A stretch of 60,526 nt of DNA, from positions 1 to 60,526 of the forward strand of contig NZ_JAGGPP010000017.1 in assembly GCF_018613755.1 (NCBI RefSeq). The letters run 5' to 3'. The DNA is from Arthrobacter sp. ISL-72 (GTDB lineage: Bacteria > Actinomycetota > Actinomycetes > Actinomycetales > Micrococcaceae). Made by a program: the position numbers and the translations under genes. The notes beneath the pieces were generated by a model. That model was given only the letters and a program-made list of their open reading frames with translations, was not told the DNA's origin and ran no database searches. This document shows, piece by piece, positions 8,552 to 17,581 of the stretch; the stretch's first letter is position 1; each line of letters starts with the position of its first letter.

Positions 8552-9553
8552 ATGAAGAAGCTGATCAATGATCCCCGCGCTGTGGTCGACGAGTCCGTGG
8601 AAGGCTTTGGCCTTGCGCATGCGGACATCGTGACCGTCAGCACCGAGCCCAAGTTCATTACCCGCAAGGATGCGCCGGTGGCCGGGAAAGTGGGCCTTGT
8701 CAGTGGGGGCGGCAGCGGCCACGAACCGCTTCATGGCGGCTTCGTGGGGGTGGGGATGCTCGACGCCGCCGTTCCCGGCGCAGTCTTCACCTCACCCACG
8801 CCGGATCAGATCATACCGGCCACCTTGGCCGTGAACTCAGGCGCCGGCGTCGTGCACATCGTCAAGAACTACACCGGTGACGTCCTCAACTTCGAAACAG
8901 CCGCGGAAATGGCTGAAGCCGAAGGCGTGCAGGTCCGCACCGTACTGGTCAACGACGACGTTGCCGTGGAGGACTCGCTGTACACGGCCGGCAGGCGGGG
9001 CGTGGGCGGCACAGTCCTAGTGGAGAAGATCGCCGGTGCTGCCGCGGAACGCGGGGATGACCTCGACGCCGTCGCAGCGATCGGAGACCGCGTCAACCAG
9101 AACGTGCGCAGCATGGGCGTCGCGCTGTCCGCCTGCACTGTCCCGCACGCCGGCGTGCCCAGCTTTGATTTGGACGAGAAGGAAATCGAGATCGGCATCG
9201 GGATCCACGGCGAGCCCGGACGGCACCGGATTCCCATGGAGAACGCCGACGGCATCACGAACCGCCTCCTTGAGCCTGTCCTGGGGGACCTTGGAATTGC
9301 TTCCGGCGACAAGGTGCTGCTGTTTGTGAACGGCATGGGCGGGACGCCGCAAAGCGAGCTCTACATCGTGTACCGCCGCGCGGCGCAGGTCCTCGCGGAC
9401 AAAGGAGTCAGCGTGGAGCGCTCGCTGGTGGGCAACTACATCACCTCGCTGGAAATGCAGGGGTGCTCCATCACCGTGCTGCGGCTCGACGACGAACTCA
9501 CCGGCCTGTGGGACGCCCCGGTCCACACCGCAGCCCTGCGCTGGGGGATCTGA
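8552..9553 (+). CDS. dhaK: Dihydroxyacetone kinase subunit DhaK
   Basis: Substrate-binding subunit of PTS-dependent dihydroxyacetone kinase. It binds dihydroxyacetone covalently through a His hemiaminal and receives phosphate from DhaL-bound ADP/ATP. The 333-residue product has the glycine-rich [15 protein letters not shown] motif (about residues 51-65). [11 protein letters not shown] carries the likely substrate-binding His. Length is standard. ATG is preceded by GAGGAG. First gene of the dhaKLM operon; dhaL starts two bases after its stop codon. Confidence 0.96.
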   Translation: MKKLINDPRAVVDESVEGFGLAHADIVTVSTEPKFITRKDAPVAGKVGLVSGGGSGHEPLHGGFVGVGMLDAAVPGAVFTSPTPDQIIPATLAVNSGAGVVHIVKNYTGDVLNFETAAEMAEAEGVQVRTVLVNDDVAVEDSLYTAGRRGVGGTVLVEKIAGAAAERGDDLDAVAAIGDRVNQNVRSMGVALSACTVPHAGVPSFDLDEKEIEIGIGIHGEPGRHRIPMENADGITNRLLEPVLGDLGIASGDKVLLFVNGMGGTPQSELYIVYRRAAQVLADKGVSVERSLVGNYITSLEMQGCSITVLRLDDELTGLWDAPVHTAALRWGI

Positions 9554-9555
9554 CC

Positions 9556-10188
9556 GTGGGACTGGATGTTGACTGGGCCGTACGGTGGCTTACCCTTTCC
9601 GCGCAGGCCATGGCGGACCACCGGACGGAGCTGATTGAACTGGACCGTGCCATCGGGGATTCCGATCACGGCGAAAACATGGACCGCGGCTTCAAGGCGG
9701 TGCTGGCGAAGCTCGCCGAGGCGCCCCCGGCCACACCCGGCGCGGCCCTTAAGCTCACGGCCATGGCATTGATGTCCAAGGTTGGCGGGGCGGCCGGCCC
9801 CCTCTACGGCACCGCCTTCCTGCGCGCTGCCACGTCCCTCGGAGACGCAACGGACATCGACCCCGAAGCGCTGGCCGCGGCGATCCAGGCCGCCCGCGAC
9901 GGCATTGTGGCCCGCGGCAAGGCCGAGTCCGGCGACAAGACCATGGTGGACGCCTGGACACCGGCCGTCGAGGCAGCGGCAGCGGAAGCCGCTGCCGGCA
10001 ACGGGGACGTTCTCAAGGTCCTCCATGCGACCGCTGAAGCCGCAGAGGCCGGGGCAGTTGCCACTGATCCGCTGATTGCGCGGAAGGGACGTGCCAGCTA
10101 TCTAGGGGAGCGCAGTGCCGGCCACCGCGACCCCGGAGCAGTCTCCACCGCCCTGATCCTGCGCGCCGCGGCGGGGGCAGCCGAATGA
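9556..10188 (+). CDS. dhaL: Dihydroxyacetone kinase ADP-binding subunit DhaL
   Basis: Nucleotide-binding subunit that carries tightly bound ADP, is rephosphorylated by DhaM, and phosphorylates dihydroxyacetone on DhaK. The 210-residue product shows the Asp cage that holds Mg-ADP (AIGDSDHGENMDRGF, about residues 31-45) and an all-helical Ala-rich composition. GSGD-like KAESGDKTMVD near the middle and GHRDPGA near the C-terminus are family motifs. GTG 9556 is chosen because GGGGGA lies 8 bases upstream and the start follows the dhaK stop directly. It overlaps dhaM by four bases (ATGA). Confidence 0.95.
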   Translation: MGLDVDWAVRWLTLSAQAMADHRTELIELDRAIGDSDHGENMDRGFKAVLAKLAEAPPATPGAALKLTAMALMSKVGGAAGPLYGTAFLRAATSLGDATDIDPEALAAAIQAARDGIVARGKAESGDKTMVDAWTPAVEAAAAEAAAGNGDVLKVLHATAEAAEAGAVATDPLIARKGRASYLGERSAGHRDPGAVSTALILRAAAGAAE

Positions 10189-10868
10189 CGGTCCGTCTGG
10201 TTGTGGTGTCCCATAGCGAAAAGATCGCCGACGGCGCGGTGGAGCTGGCCGCCCAAATGGCGCCCGACGTCGTGATCCTCCCGGCGGGCGGTACCGACGA
10301 CGGCCGCATCGGCACCAGCCTGGAGAAAGTCATGGCCGCGCTGGAACAGGCGGCGGGCGGCGACGGCGTCGTGGTGCTCACGGACCTCGGCTCCGCTGTG
10401 ATGACGGCAGAATCGGCCGTTGAGTTCCTGCCCGAACCCGACTCTGTCCTGCTGGCTGACGCGCCCCTGGTGGAGGGGCTGGTGGCGGCCGCAGTCGCGG
10501 CGCAGGCGGGGGCCGACGCCGCTGCGGTGAAGCAGGCAGCCGAGGCCGTCCGACCTGCTCCGGTCCCGGAGGCCACGGCCACTCCGGCGGAAGAGGCAAC
10601 TCTTGGGCCGCCCGAAGCCACCGGTGATTTTGAGCTGATCAACCAGGCGGGCATGCACGCCCGGCCAGCAGCGAAGATCGCGGGGGGACTGGCAGGCCTG
10701 GAAGCGGAAGTCACGGTCAACGGCGTGGACGGCGCCTCGATGACCGGTCTGATGACCCTGGGGGCCGGCATGGGATCAGTCCTGCACGTCGAGGCCTGGG
10801 GCCCGGACGCGGCGAAGGCCGTAAAGTACGTCGGCGGGCTGGTGGAAGCAGGGTTCGGCGAGCCCTGA
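10185..10868 (+). CDS. dhaM: PTS-dependent dihydroxyacetone kinase phosphotransferase DhaM (EIIA-HPr)
   Basis: Phosphoryl donor for DhaL. Residues 1-125 are a mannose-type EIIA domain with the phospho-His in VVVSHSEKIADG. After an Ala/Pro-rich linker (about residues 126-148), residues 149-227 are an HPr domain with its active His in NQAGMHARPAAKI. The enzyme I-like third domain found in some DhaM proteins (for example E. coli) is absent, so a separate PTS enzyme I must recharge it. The ATGA overlap with dhaL indicates translational coupling. Last gene of the operon. Confidence 0.94.
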   Translation: MTVRLVVVSHSEKIADGAVELAAQMAPDVVILPAGGTDDGRIGTSLEKVMAALEQAAGGDGVVVLTDLGSAVMTAESAVEFLPEPDSVLLADAPLVEGLVAAAVAAQAGADAAAVKQAAEAVRPAPVPEATATPAEEATLGPPEATGDFELINQAGMHARPAAKIAGGLAGLEAEVTVNGVDGASMTGLMTLGAGMGSVLHVEAWGPDAAKAVKYVGGLVEAGFGEP

Positions 10869-10946
10869 CTGGCTCCCTCTCCCTGACGGGCGGTCCCTCG
10901 CTGACGGCCCTTTCGCAGGGTCCCTCCCGCCGGCTCCGCTGCGGCT

Positions 10947-11444
10947 TTACGGCGCCTGCCGGAGGCCCTCGGCGTCGAGCACTATGCCCGCCGTTATGAA
11001 TTTTCCGCACTGCTCGCCGAACGGGTACTCCGCACGCGGCGTGAAGGTCAGGGTGCGCTCAGGCAAAGGTGTCCCTGCTGTGGACGTGCCGGTGGCCGTG
11101 GCGTCGATGCGGGATTCCGTCAGTACGTCCATCATCAGCATGCCGGTGAGCGTGCCGTCGGGCGAGGATGTTGCCGAACACGGGCCGTCGGGCCCGGCCG
11201 AGGGTTCGCAACCCAGATCCACGGAAGTGCTGCCGGGCATCAGCTCAAGGTCGGCCTCCCGGCACGTCCCGTCCTGGCAGGCCTTTAAATGGATGGCCTC
11301 GACGGTTGGCACGTAGCTCGCTGCCACCGTCAGCGCCACCACCGGTGCCTGCGCGATTGCCGGGCACGGCACTGCCTCGGGCATACAGGCGGACGGGATC
11401 AGCGACGTCGTGACCACCGCGAAAAGTACGCCCAAGCTGCGCAT
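10947..11444 (-). CDS. Putative secreted protein or lipoprotein, unknown
   Basis: The 165-residue product begins with a hydrophobic segment (GVLFAVVTTSLIPSAC). Cys lies at a possible lipidation site, but the -3 residue is Pro, so the lipobox is atypical. The mature part has several Cys and no recognised domain. ATG 11444 is chosen because the signal-like segment starts there; an open frame continues far upstream without good coding signals. It lies downstream of mutY on the same strand (77-base gap) and converges with dhaM. Function unknown. Confidence 0.6.
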   Translation of the reverse strand: MRSLGVLFAVVTTSLIPSACMPEAVPCPAIAQAPVVALTVAASYVPTVEAIHLKACQDGTCREADLELMPGSTSVDLGCEPSAGPDGPCSATSSPDGTLTGMLMMDVLTESRIDATATGTSTAGTPLPERTLTFTPRAEYPFGEQCGKFITAGIVLDAEGLRQAP

Positions 11445-11521
11445 GATCCAGCGTAGATCCGCCAATGGCAGTGGCGCCAGCACGAAATAAACTTGCCGTG
11501 CCGGGACGCGGGAGCGAAAGC

Positions 11522-12478
11522 TCAGGCCGGGAGTCTCAGGCCACCCAGGTGCAGCTCCGCCAGGCCGTCGTCCACTAGACCGGCCAGGGCGCGCTCCAGC
11601 TGTTCCGGGGCGGAATTGAGCCGGTGGAGCGCCGCCAGCGGAACGCCGATGCCGCCGGTCCCGAAGCCAAGCTCGGCGGCGGGCTGATGGAACATTTCCG
11701 GTGCCACGGGGGCATCCGCCAGGCGAAGGACAGCCATCACGGCACCGCGGACCTGCCGGTCGGTGCCGTGCCAGGCCTGTCCCTTCGGGGTGTACGACGG
11801 CGGCGGCTCGCCTGCCGCCCGCCACGCGCACGCCCCGCGTACCGGGCAATCACCGCATTTCGGCGTCCGAGCCGTGCACACCAATGCCCCCAGCTCCATG
11901 ACCGCAGCGTTCCAGCGCACGGAAAGCCCGACGTCGGCCGGCAGCAGTTCAGCGGCCAGCCGCATCTCCGCGGCGGTCAGCGACTGCGACGGCAGCGCCG
12001 TGCCCGAAAAGAGCCGCGCGTGGACGCGGCGGATGTTTGTGTCCACCACGGTTTCGCGGCGGCCAAAAGCGAACGCGGCGACGGCGGCAGCCGTGTAACT
12101 GCCCACCCCGGGAAGTTCCAGCAGCTCGTCATGGGTGCCCGGAACGTCGCCGTTGTGTTTCTCCACGATGGCGGCGGCGGCCGCGTGGAGGCGCAGTGCC
12201 CGCCGCGGGTAACCGAGCCTGCCCCAGTGCCGCACGGCCTCGCCGGAAGCCTCCGCGGCGAGGTGTGCCGGCGTCGGCCAGCGGCGGAGCCAGCCTTCCC
12301 ACACGGGCAGGACGCGGACCACGGGCGTCTGCTGCAGCATGATCTCGCTGACCAGGACGCCCCAGGCGGAGCAGCCGGATTCGCGCCACGGCAGCTTCCT
12401 GGCGGATGCCCCGAACCAGGTGTCGAGTGCTTCGTGCAGGGCCGCTAGCGGCGCGGCGGGGCGACTCGCCGGGGACAT
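11522..12478 (-). CDS. mutY: A/G-specific adenine DNA glycosylase
   Basis: Removes adenine mispaired with 8-oxoguanine. The 318-residue product has the catalytic Glu45 in VSEIMLQQT, the helix-hairpin-helix LPGVGSYTAAAVA (122-134) and the catalytic Asp146 in VVDTN. A 4Fe-4S cluster is formed by Cys201, Cys208, Cys211 and Cys217 (C-x6-C-x2-C-x5-C). The C-terminal NUDIX-like 8-oxoG recognition domain is short compared with E. coli MutY, as often in actinobacteria. It is divergent from the membrane protein at 12592. The nearby disA and radA genes are also DNA-maintenance functions, but not in one operon. Confidence 0.95.
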   Translation of the reverse strand: MSPASRPAAPLAALHEALDTWFGASARKLPWRESGCSAWGVLVSEIMLQQTPVVRVLPVWEGWLRRWPTPAHLAAEASGEAVRHWGRLGYPRRALRLHAAAAAIVEKHNGDVPGTHDELLELPGVGSYTAAAVAAFAFGRRETVVDTNIRRVHARLFSGTALPSQSLTAAEMRLAAELLPADVGLSVRWNAAVMELGALVCTARTPKCGDCPVRGACAWRAAGEPPPSYTPKGQAWHGTDRQVRGAVMAVLRLADAPVAPEMFHQPAAELGFGTGGIGVPLAALHRLNSAPEQLERALAGLVDDGLAELHLGGLRLPA

Positions 12479-12591
12479 GGCGGTGGGTACGGCTAAGGCT
12501 TCGATGCAAATACTGTAGTGGATACTGGCCGGGGGTCCGTCCTTCGGCGTGGTGGTGCGCCAATGCCGCCCGCGTTCTCTAGCCTAGAAGG

Positions 12592-13275
12592 ATGGTCAGG
12601 CAAGGCACTTCAGGAAAGAGCGGTTCGAAACCGAAGGGCACTCCCGGCCGGCAGCCAGGACGGCCTCCGCTGAAGGCCGTCTACCGCCGCCGCAGGCTGT
12701 TCGTCGGCCTGGTGCTGCTTCTCATCGTCTCGGTGTCCGTGGGAGGCTTTGCGGCCGTGTCCGGCGCCATGCGCGGCTCCTCTGAACAGGCCTCCTCGAC
12801 TGAACACAACGGTTCGTCCGGCCCCTCCGCACAGCCGGAGCCCACGCCGTCCGCTTCGCCCACTCCCAGCACTCCGGCGACGCCAGCCTGCGACCAGAGC
12901 CTGGTCACTGTCACCGCGTCAACCGACAAGCCGGCGTACGCAGAAGGCGAAATTCCGCTGCTCAGCCTCAAGGTCACCAACGGCGGAAAGGTGCCGTGCG
13001 AGGTGAACCTTGGCACATCCCAGATGGAGTATACGGTCACAAGCGGTTCAGACCGGATCTTTTCGTCCGTCGACTGCCAGGCGGAGAGCGAGGACCTCAT
13101 CAAAACGTTGGCCCCGGGCCAGAGCGAAACCGCCAACTTCCCCTGGCAGCGCAACCGCACCATCCCCGGCTGCGGAGCGGTGTCAGCCAAGCCCGGTGCC
13201 GGCGGTGCATACTACCTGCTTGTGGCGAGGCTGGGCACAAAATCCAGCTCAAAAGCGGCCTTCCAGCTCCTCTAA
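12592..13275 (+). CDS. Membrane-anchored extracytoplasmic protein, unknown
   Basis: The 227-residue product has a basic cytoplasmic N-terminus (residues 1-37) and one transmembrane helix (about 38-60, LFVGLVLLLIVSVSVGGFAAV). A Ser/Pro/Thr-rich spacer follows (about 70-100). The last ~125 residues form a beta-rich domain with four Cys. The domain resembles small immunoglobulin-like extracellular domains of actinobacteria, but I do not recognise the family. It is divergent from mutY, and its stop lies 17 bases from the disA stop (convergent). Confidence 0.75.
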   Translation: MVRQGTSGKSGSKPKGTPGRQPGRPPLKAVYRRRRLFVGLVLLLIVSVSVGGFAAVSGAMRGSSEQASSTEHNGSSGPSAQPEPTPSASPTPSTPATPACDQSLVTVTASTDKPAYAEGEIPLLSLKVTNGGKVPCEVNLGTSQMEYTVTSGSDRIFSSVDCQAESEDLIKTLAPGQSETANFPWQRNRTIPGCGAVSAKPGAGGAYYLLVARLGTKSSSKAAFQLL

Positions 13276-13292
13276 GCCGCTTTCCCGGGGTT

Positions 13293-14369
13293 TTAGAGGA
13301 ACCGGTCCAGCAGGCTCGCTTCGGCCATCCGGCTCAATCCCTCTCGCACGGTGCGGGCACGCTGGTCGCCGATGCCGTCCACGGTCATTAGGTCCTCGAT
13401 GGTGGCCGCCATCAGGTACTGCAGGCCGCCGAAGTGGTCCACCAGACGGTCCGCCACGGCCTTCGGCACGGCCTTCAGGCCGGACAGGAGACGATACCCG
13501 CGGGGCTGCACCACGGCGTCGAGCGTATCCACGCCGCCTGCAAAGCCGATGATGCCGGCGATCCTGCCGAGGTCAATCAGTTCTGTGGGGCCCAGGTTGA
13601 GAAGCGCACTGACGGCGCCGTCTATATCCTCCGGGGAGGCGTTCGGTCCGGCGTAATCGCGGATGATCACGTCACTGCCGGGCCCGCGGCCCACGGTTAG
13701 CTCGTCCAGCTGCAGTGACAACAGGCGGCCGTCCTCGCCGAGTTCGAGCACGTACTGCGAGATCTCCTCGGAGATCCGGCGCACCATTTCCTGGCGCTGC
13801 AGCGTCACGGCGACGTCGCGGACGGTCACCATGGCTTCGATTTCCAGGGCTGAGAGTGAGCTGGTGACCTGGTCCAGGCGGGAGCGGTAGCGTTCGAGGG
13901 TGGCCAGCGCCTGGTTGGCCCGGGCGAGCACTTTTTCGGATCCCTCAAGGACGTGCCGCAGCCCGTTCACGTAGAGGGCGATGATCTGCATGGACTGGCT
14001 GACGGAGATCACCGGGACGCCGGTCTGGATGGCCACGCGTTCTGCCGTGCGGTGCCGGGTGCCGGATTCCTGGGTTTCGATGCTCGAATCCGGAACCAGC
14101 TGCACTGCGGCCCGGAGGATGTTGCCGGCGTCCTTGTCGCAGATGATGGCGCCGTCCATTTTGGCGAGTTCGCGAAGCCGGGTGGGGGAGAAGTCGATCC
14201 CGATATCGAATCCGCCGGAGCAGATGGACTCAATGGTGCGATCGGACCCCAGAACGATCAGCGCGCCGGTGCGCCCGCGGAGAATGCGTTCCAGGCCATC
14301 GCGCAGAGCGGTGCCTGGAGCCACTCTGCCCAGAGTCGCCTTAAGCGAATCTTCAGGGCTCCGAGCCAT
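13293..14369 (-). CDS. disA: DNA integrity scanning diadenylate cyclase DisA
   Basis: Makes the second messenger c-di-AMP from two ATP and scans DNA for branched structures. The 358-residue product has an N-terminal DAC domain with DGA (residues 72-74) and GTRHRTAE with RHR (105-107), a central helical region, and a C-terminal helix-hairpin-helix domain (DLMTVDGIGDQRARTVREGL). ATG 14369 is chosen because AAGGGA lies 7 bases upstream; TTG 14384 would add five residues. It is divergent from prfC. Confidence 0.96.
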   Translation of the reverse strand: MARSPEDSLKATLGRVAPGTALRDGLERILRGRTGALIVLGSDRTIESICSGGFDIGIDFSPTRLRELAKMDGAIICDKDAGNILRAAVQLVPDSSIETQESGTRHRTAERVAIQTGVPVISVSQSMQIIALYVNGLRHVLEGSEKVLARANQALATLERYRSRLDQVTSSLSALEIEAMVTVRDVAVTLQRQEMVRRISEEISQYVLELGEDGRLLSLQLDELTVGRGPGSDVIIRDYAGPNASPEDIDGAVSALLNLGPTELIDLGRIAGIIGFAGGVDTLDAVVQPRGYRLLSGLKAVPKAVADRLVDHFGGLQYLMAATIEDLMTVDGIGDQRARTVREGLSRMAEASLLDRFL

Positions 14370-14765
14370 AGGTTTTCCCTTCAAAGGTGCAGGCTTCCGC
14401 CTGCAGGTATGCCGGGTTTTACGATTCCACCGGCAGGATCAAAAGTACTCAAATTCCCACTGGCTCCATCCTAGAGGCAAAGGAGCGCATTGACCGCACG
14501 GATAAGCCTCAAAGTGGCCCGTCGGGGGGTGGCGGGAAGTGGCTCCCGAAGGCAGTAATTAAGGGGTTGTTGACCGGCCACTTTCGGGTATGTTGCGCGA
14601 CCGGGCGCGTCCGGGGCCGGCCGTTCCGGGGGCGTTTCCCGGTGGCATTTCGCAGGCGCCTTCGGCGGGAGGCTGCCGCTGCGATAAACTTGGAACTTGG
14701 CGCTCAGCCAGTCCCTTCCCCCGTCAAGTGTCACGGGTAATCCCCCTCGCAGCGAAAGTAGCACC
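14370..14765. other. disA-prfC divergent intergenic region
   Basis: This 396-base stretch has no supported gene. It must contain the divergent promoters of disA (minus strand) and prfC (plus strand). GATAAACT at 14684-14691 is a plausible -10 element for prfC, about 75 bases before its start. No terminator or known riboswitch was recognised. The GC-rich segment around 14600-14680 can form several short hairpins. Confidence 0.5.
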
Positions 14766-16379
14766 GTGTCCCAAGAAGTCCTCAGCCCCGCCCGAGTCCA
14801 CGAGATTCACAAACAGGCGGCCCGGCGTCGGACGTTCGCTGTCATTTCCCACCCTGACGCCGGCAAGTCCACGCTCACCGAGGCGCTGGCGCTGCACGCG
14901 AAGGTGATCGGCACGGCGGGTGCGTCAAGCGGCAAGGCCAACCGTAAGGAAACGGTCTCGGACTGGATGCAAATGGAGAAGGACCGCGGCATCTCCATCA
15001 GCTCCGCCGCCCTGCAGTTCGCCTACCGGGACACCGTGATCAACCTGCTGGACACGCCGGGCCACGCCGACTTCTCGGAGGACACCTACCGCGTCCTGGC
15101 GGCCGTCGACTGCGCGGTGATGCTGGTTGATGCCGCGAAGGGCCTGGAAACGCAGACCATGAAGCTGTTCGAGGTCTGCAAGCAGCGCAATCTGCCCATC
15201 ATCACCGTGATCAACAAGTGGGACCGCCCGGGTCTGGATGCACTGGCGCTCATGGACGAAATCACCGAGCGCACCGGGCTGCAGCCCATGCCGCTGACCT
15301 GGGCCGTGGGCATCTCGGGAGATTTCCGCGGCGTGTGGGACCTCCGCAACGACCGCTTCGCCCGGTTCCAGCGAAACAACGCCGGCGCCAACATTGCCCT
15401 CACGGAGTACTTCACCCCGGAGGAGGCCGCCGCCAGCCAGGGCGGCGACTGGTCCAACGCGGTGGACGAGGCCGGTTTGGTCATCGAGTCCAACCTGGCG
15501 TTCGACGTCGACGCCTTCCATGCCGGCAAGGCAACCCCCATCCTGTTCAGCTCCGCCGCCCTCAACTTCGGCGTCAAGGAAATCCTGGACGCCCTGGTGG
15601 ACTTCGCCCCGCCGGCCGCGCCAAGGCCTGACGTGGACGGCGATCCCCGCCCGGTGGATGCCCCGTTCGCGGGTTTTGTCTTCAAGGTCCAGGCGGGCAT
15701 GAACAAGGCCCACCGCGACCATGTCGCCTTCATCCGCGTGTGCTCCGGCATCTTCGAGCGCGGCATGGTGGTCACGCAGACCCGCACTGGCAAGTCGTTC
15801 GCCACCAAATACGCCCAGCAGGTGTTCGGGCGCGAGCGGGAAGTGATCGACGAAGCGTTCCCGGGCGACGTTGTCGGCCTGGTCAATGCCTCGTCGCTGC
15901 GGGTGGGGGACAGCCTGTTCCTTGACGAACCGGTCGAATTCCCCGCCATCCCGCTGTTCGCCCCGGAACACTTCCAGGTGGCCCGCTCCAAGGACCCCAG
16001 CCGCTTCAAGCAGTTCCGCCGGGGCATCGAACAGCTGGAACATGAAGGCGTCATCCAGGTTCTCCGCTCCGACATCCGCGGCGACCAGGCCCCGGTGCTT
16101 GCCGCCGTCGGCCCCATGCAGTTCGAAGTGGTGGAGGACCGCATGGCGCACGACTTCAGTGCCCCCATGCGCCTGGAACGGCTCCCGTACTCAATGGCAA
16201 GGATTTCGACGGCGGACGCCATGCCTGCGCTGGCCAACGTACCGGGCGCCGAGGTGCTGCTGCGTTCCGACGGCGAATACCTGGCCCTGTTCAACGACAT
16301 CTGGGCGCTGCGGCGGATCGAGAAGAACCACCCGGACCTCACCCTGGTGCCGATCGGAACGCATAATCCCGCCAAGTAG
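14766..16379 (+). CDS. prfC: Peptide chain release factor 3
   Basis: Translational GTPase that recycles RF1 and RF2 from the ribosome after termination. The 537-residue product has P-loop SHPDAGKS (residues 28-35), switch I RGISISSAAL, DTPGHADFSEDTYR and the specificity motif INKWDRP. The RF3 C-terminal domains follow, with QFEVVEDRM. Length matches RF3 (about 530) and is shorter than EF-G. GTG 14766 is chosen because the conserved N-terminus begins there; the longer open frame upstream adds 23 residues without conservation. No neighbour shares its transcription unit. Confidence 0.94.
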   Translation: MSQEVLSPARVHEIHKQAARRRTFAVISHPDAGKSTLTEALALHAKVIGTAGASSGKANRKETVSDWMQMEKDRGISISSAALQFAYRDTVINLLDTPGHADFSEDTYRVLAAVDCAVMLVDAAKGLETQTMKLFEVCKQRNLPIITVINKWDRPGLDALALMDEITERTGLQPMPLTWAVGISGDFRGVWDLRNDRFARFQRNNAGANIALTEYFTPEEAAASQGGDWSNAVDEAGLVIESNLAFDVDAFHAGKATPILFSSAALNFGVKEILDALVDFAPPAAPRPDVDGDPRPVDAPFAGFVFKVQAGMNKAHRDHVAFIRVCSGIFERGMVVTQTRTGKSFATKYAQQVFGREREVIDEAFPGDVVGLVNASSLRVGDSLFLDEPVEFPAIPLFAPEHFQVARSKDPSRFKQFRRGIEQLEHEGVIQVLRSDIRGDQAPVLAAVGPMQFEVVEDRMAHDFSAPMRLERLPYSMARISTADAMPALANVPGAEVLLRSDGEYLALFNDIWALRRIEKNHPDLTLVPIGTHNPAK

Positions 16380-16392
16380 CGCCCGCTTCGTT

Positions 16393-17331
16393 TTACATGG
16401 GATTCTCCGCGTCCTGGAGTTCCACTTCTGCCGTGGCCTGAATCAGCGCCAGGAGTTCCGGATCGAGCCCCGGCGCGAATTCTTCGCGGCGTTCCGGCGA
16501 GATCGTCATCGGGAATCCTTCGGGCATGACCTCCGTGCGTAGCTTGGTTCCGTCGTTCGACGGCGAGGCGCCCCTGAACAGCTTGCCCGCCTGGCTGAGG
16601 TCGTCGGCGCCAAAGGTGTACTGGATGCTTTGCAGGCCCGTGTCGAGCAGCTTCTTCACTTCGGGGAACTGCTCAGCGTTGGTCTTCGGAATCGGCAGAA
16701 CCTTGCCCCAGTTCACTCCGAGGCTTTCGAGGGCCTTGGCGAAGGCGTTTTCGTGGGCCTGGTCCCGGACGATCAGGTAGGCGATCGTGGAGCGGGCCGT
16801 CTTGTTCTCCGTCATTTCGTAGATGCGGCATTTCTGCAGCCGCCCGGTGGATTCGAGCATCAGGTTGTAGAGAAGGTCCAGGACAAGGTTGCCGCTGTTG
16901 TACACGTAGGACCCGCTCCATGGATTGCCGGCGGCATCCACTGGCAGAGCACCCTGCGCGCCCACGAGGTAGTGATGGATGTTGCTGGTGTCCAGCGCGA
17001 TTTTCAGGGGAGTGGCTCCCTTGGCTCCCGGCTCGTCCACCGGGTCGGTCTTTTTGCCCTGGTACCTCGGGGAGCCGTCCAAAAGCTGGGAGATGGTGGT
17101 TCCGATGAGTTCCACATGGCTGATCTCTTCGGTTCCGACGCCCTGGAGAAGGTCCTTGTAGGGTTTGGCGGCGGCGTCGCCGCGGAAGTTCATGCTTTGG
17201 AACAGGTACTGCATCATGGTGCGCATTTCGCCGAACTGCCCGCCAAGCCCTTCCTGGAGGGCGTTGGCTGCGGCGGGATCGGGTTCATCCGCGGCGATTA
17301 CGTTGATCAGGAGCTGGGTGTGCAGGTACAT
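16393..17331 (-). CDS. Manganese catalase
   Basis: Di-manganese catalase that breaks down hydrogen peroxide without haem. The 312-residue product is a four-helix-bundle protein. Metal-ligand segments are visible: the first helix E (GQFGEMRTMMQYLFQ), EEISHVELI, and RDQAHENAFAKALE with its E/H pair. A C-terminal PEGFPMTISPERREEF segment follows. Length is close to the usual 270-310. ATG 17331 is chosen because GAGGA lies 8 bases upstream; GTG 17346 would add five residues. It is transcribed alone, downstream of the PucR-like regulator on the same strand, with a 250-base gap. Confidence 0.92.
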   Translation of the reverse strand: MYLHTQLLINVIAADEPDPAAANALQEGLGGQFGEMRTMMQYLFQSMNFRGDAAAKPYKDLLQGVGTEEISHVELIGTTISQLLDGSPRYQGKKTDPVDEPGAKGATPLKIALDTSNIHHYLVGAQGALPVDAAGNPWSGSYVYNSGNLVLDLLYNLMLESTGRLQKCRIYEMTENKTARSTIAYLIVRDQAHENAFAKALESLGVNWGKVLPIPKTNAEQFPEVKKLLDTGLQSIQYTFGADDLSQAGKLFRGASPSNDGTKLRTEVMPEGFPMTISPERREEFAPGLDPELLALIQATAEVELQDAENPM

Positions 17332-17581
17332 GGGCTGGTTCCTCACTGTTGATCTGCTGCTGTGTTCCGCTGTTCAACTCAGGGTCCGGGGGCCTGGAGG
17401 CCAAGATGTGCGCCGGATCGGCACGATGAGCAAATAGTCGGCTCCCGGGCCAGTCCTCCCACCATAAGTATGCTTAGTATTGTTGGCAAGGGTTTCCTGC
17501 TATTCCCCCAGCCGAGCCAAGAAGAAGGAGAGACTCATCCCGAAGGCAACAGAATCCGCCCGTTCGGGCATGGTTCCGGAC
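17332..17581. other. Upstream region of the manganese catalase gene
   Basis: This 250-base gap separates the catalase start from the end of the PucR-like gene. An A+T-richer segment at 17463-17490 is the likely promoter area for the catalase on the minus strand: TTGCCA (read on that strand) lies 17 bases before TTATGG. The rest shows nothing distinctive. Confidence 0.4.

Noticed and set aside
8347..8571. Open frame running into the dhaK start
   Set aside because: It crosses a strong terminator and the dhaK ribosome site; composition is not protein-like. The frame at 8222-8386 is the better candidate.
10869..10946. Repeated CCCTGACGG-like motifs after dhaM as a possible repeat element
   Set aside because: Copies are short and irregular; likely chance similarity in GC-rich DNA.
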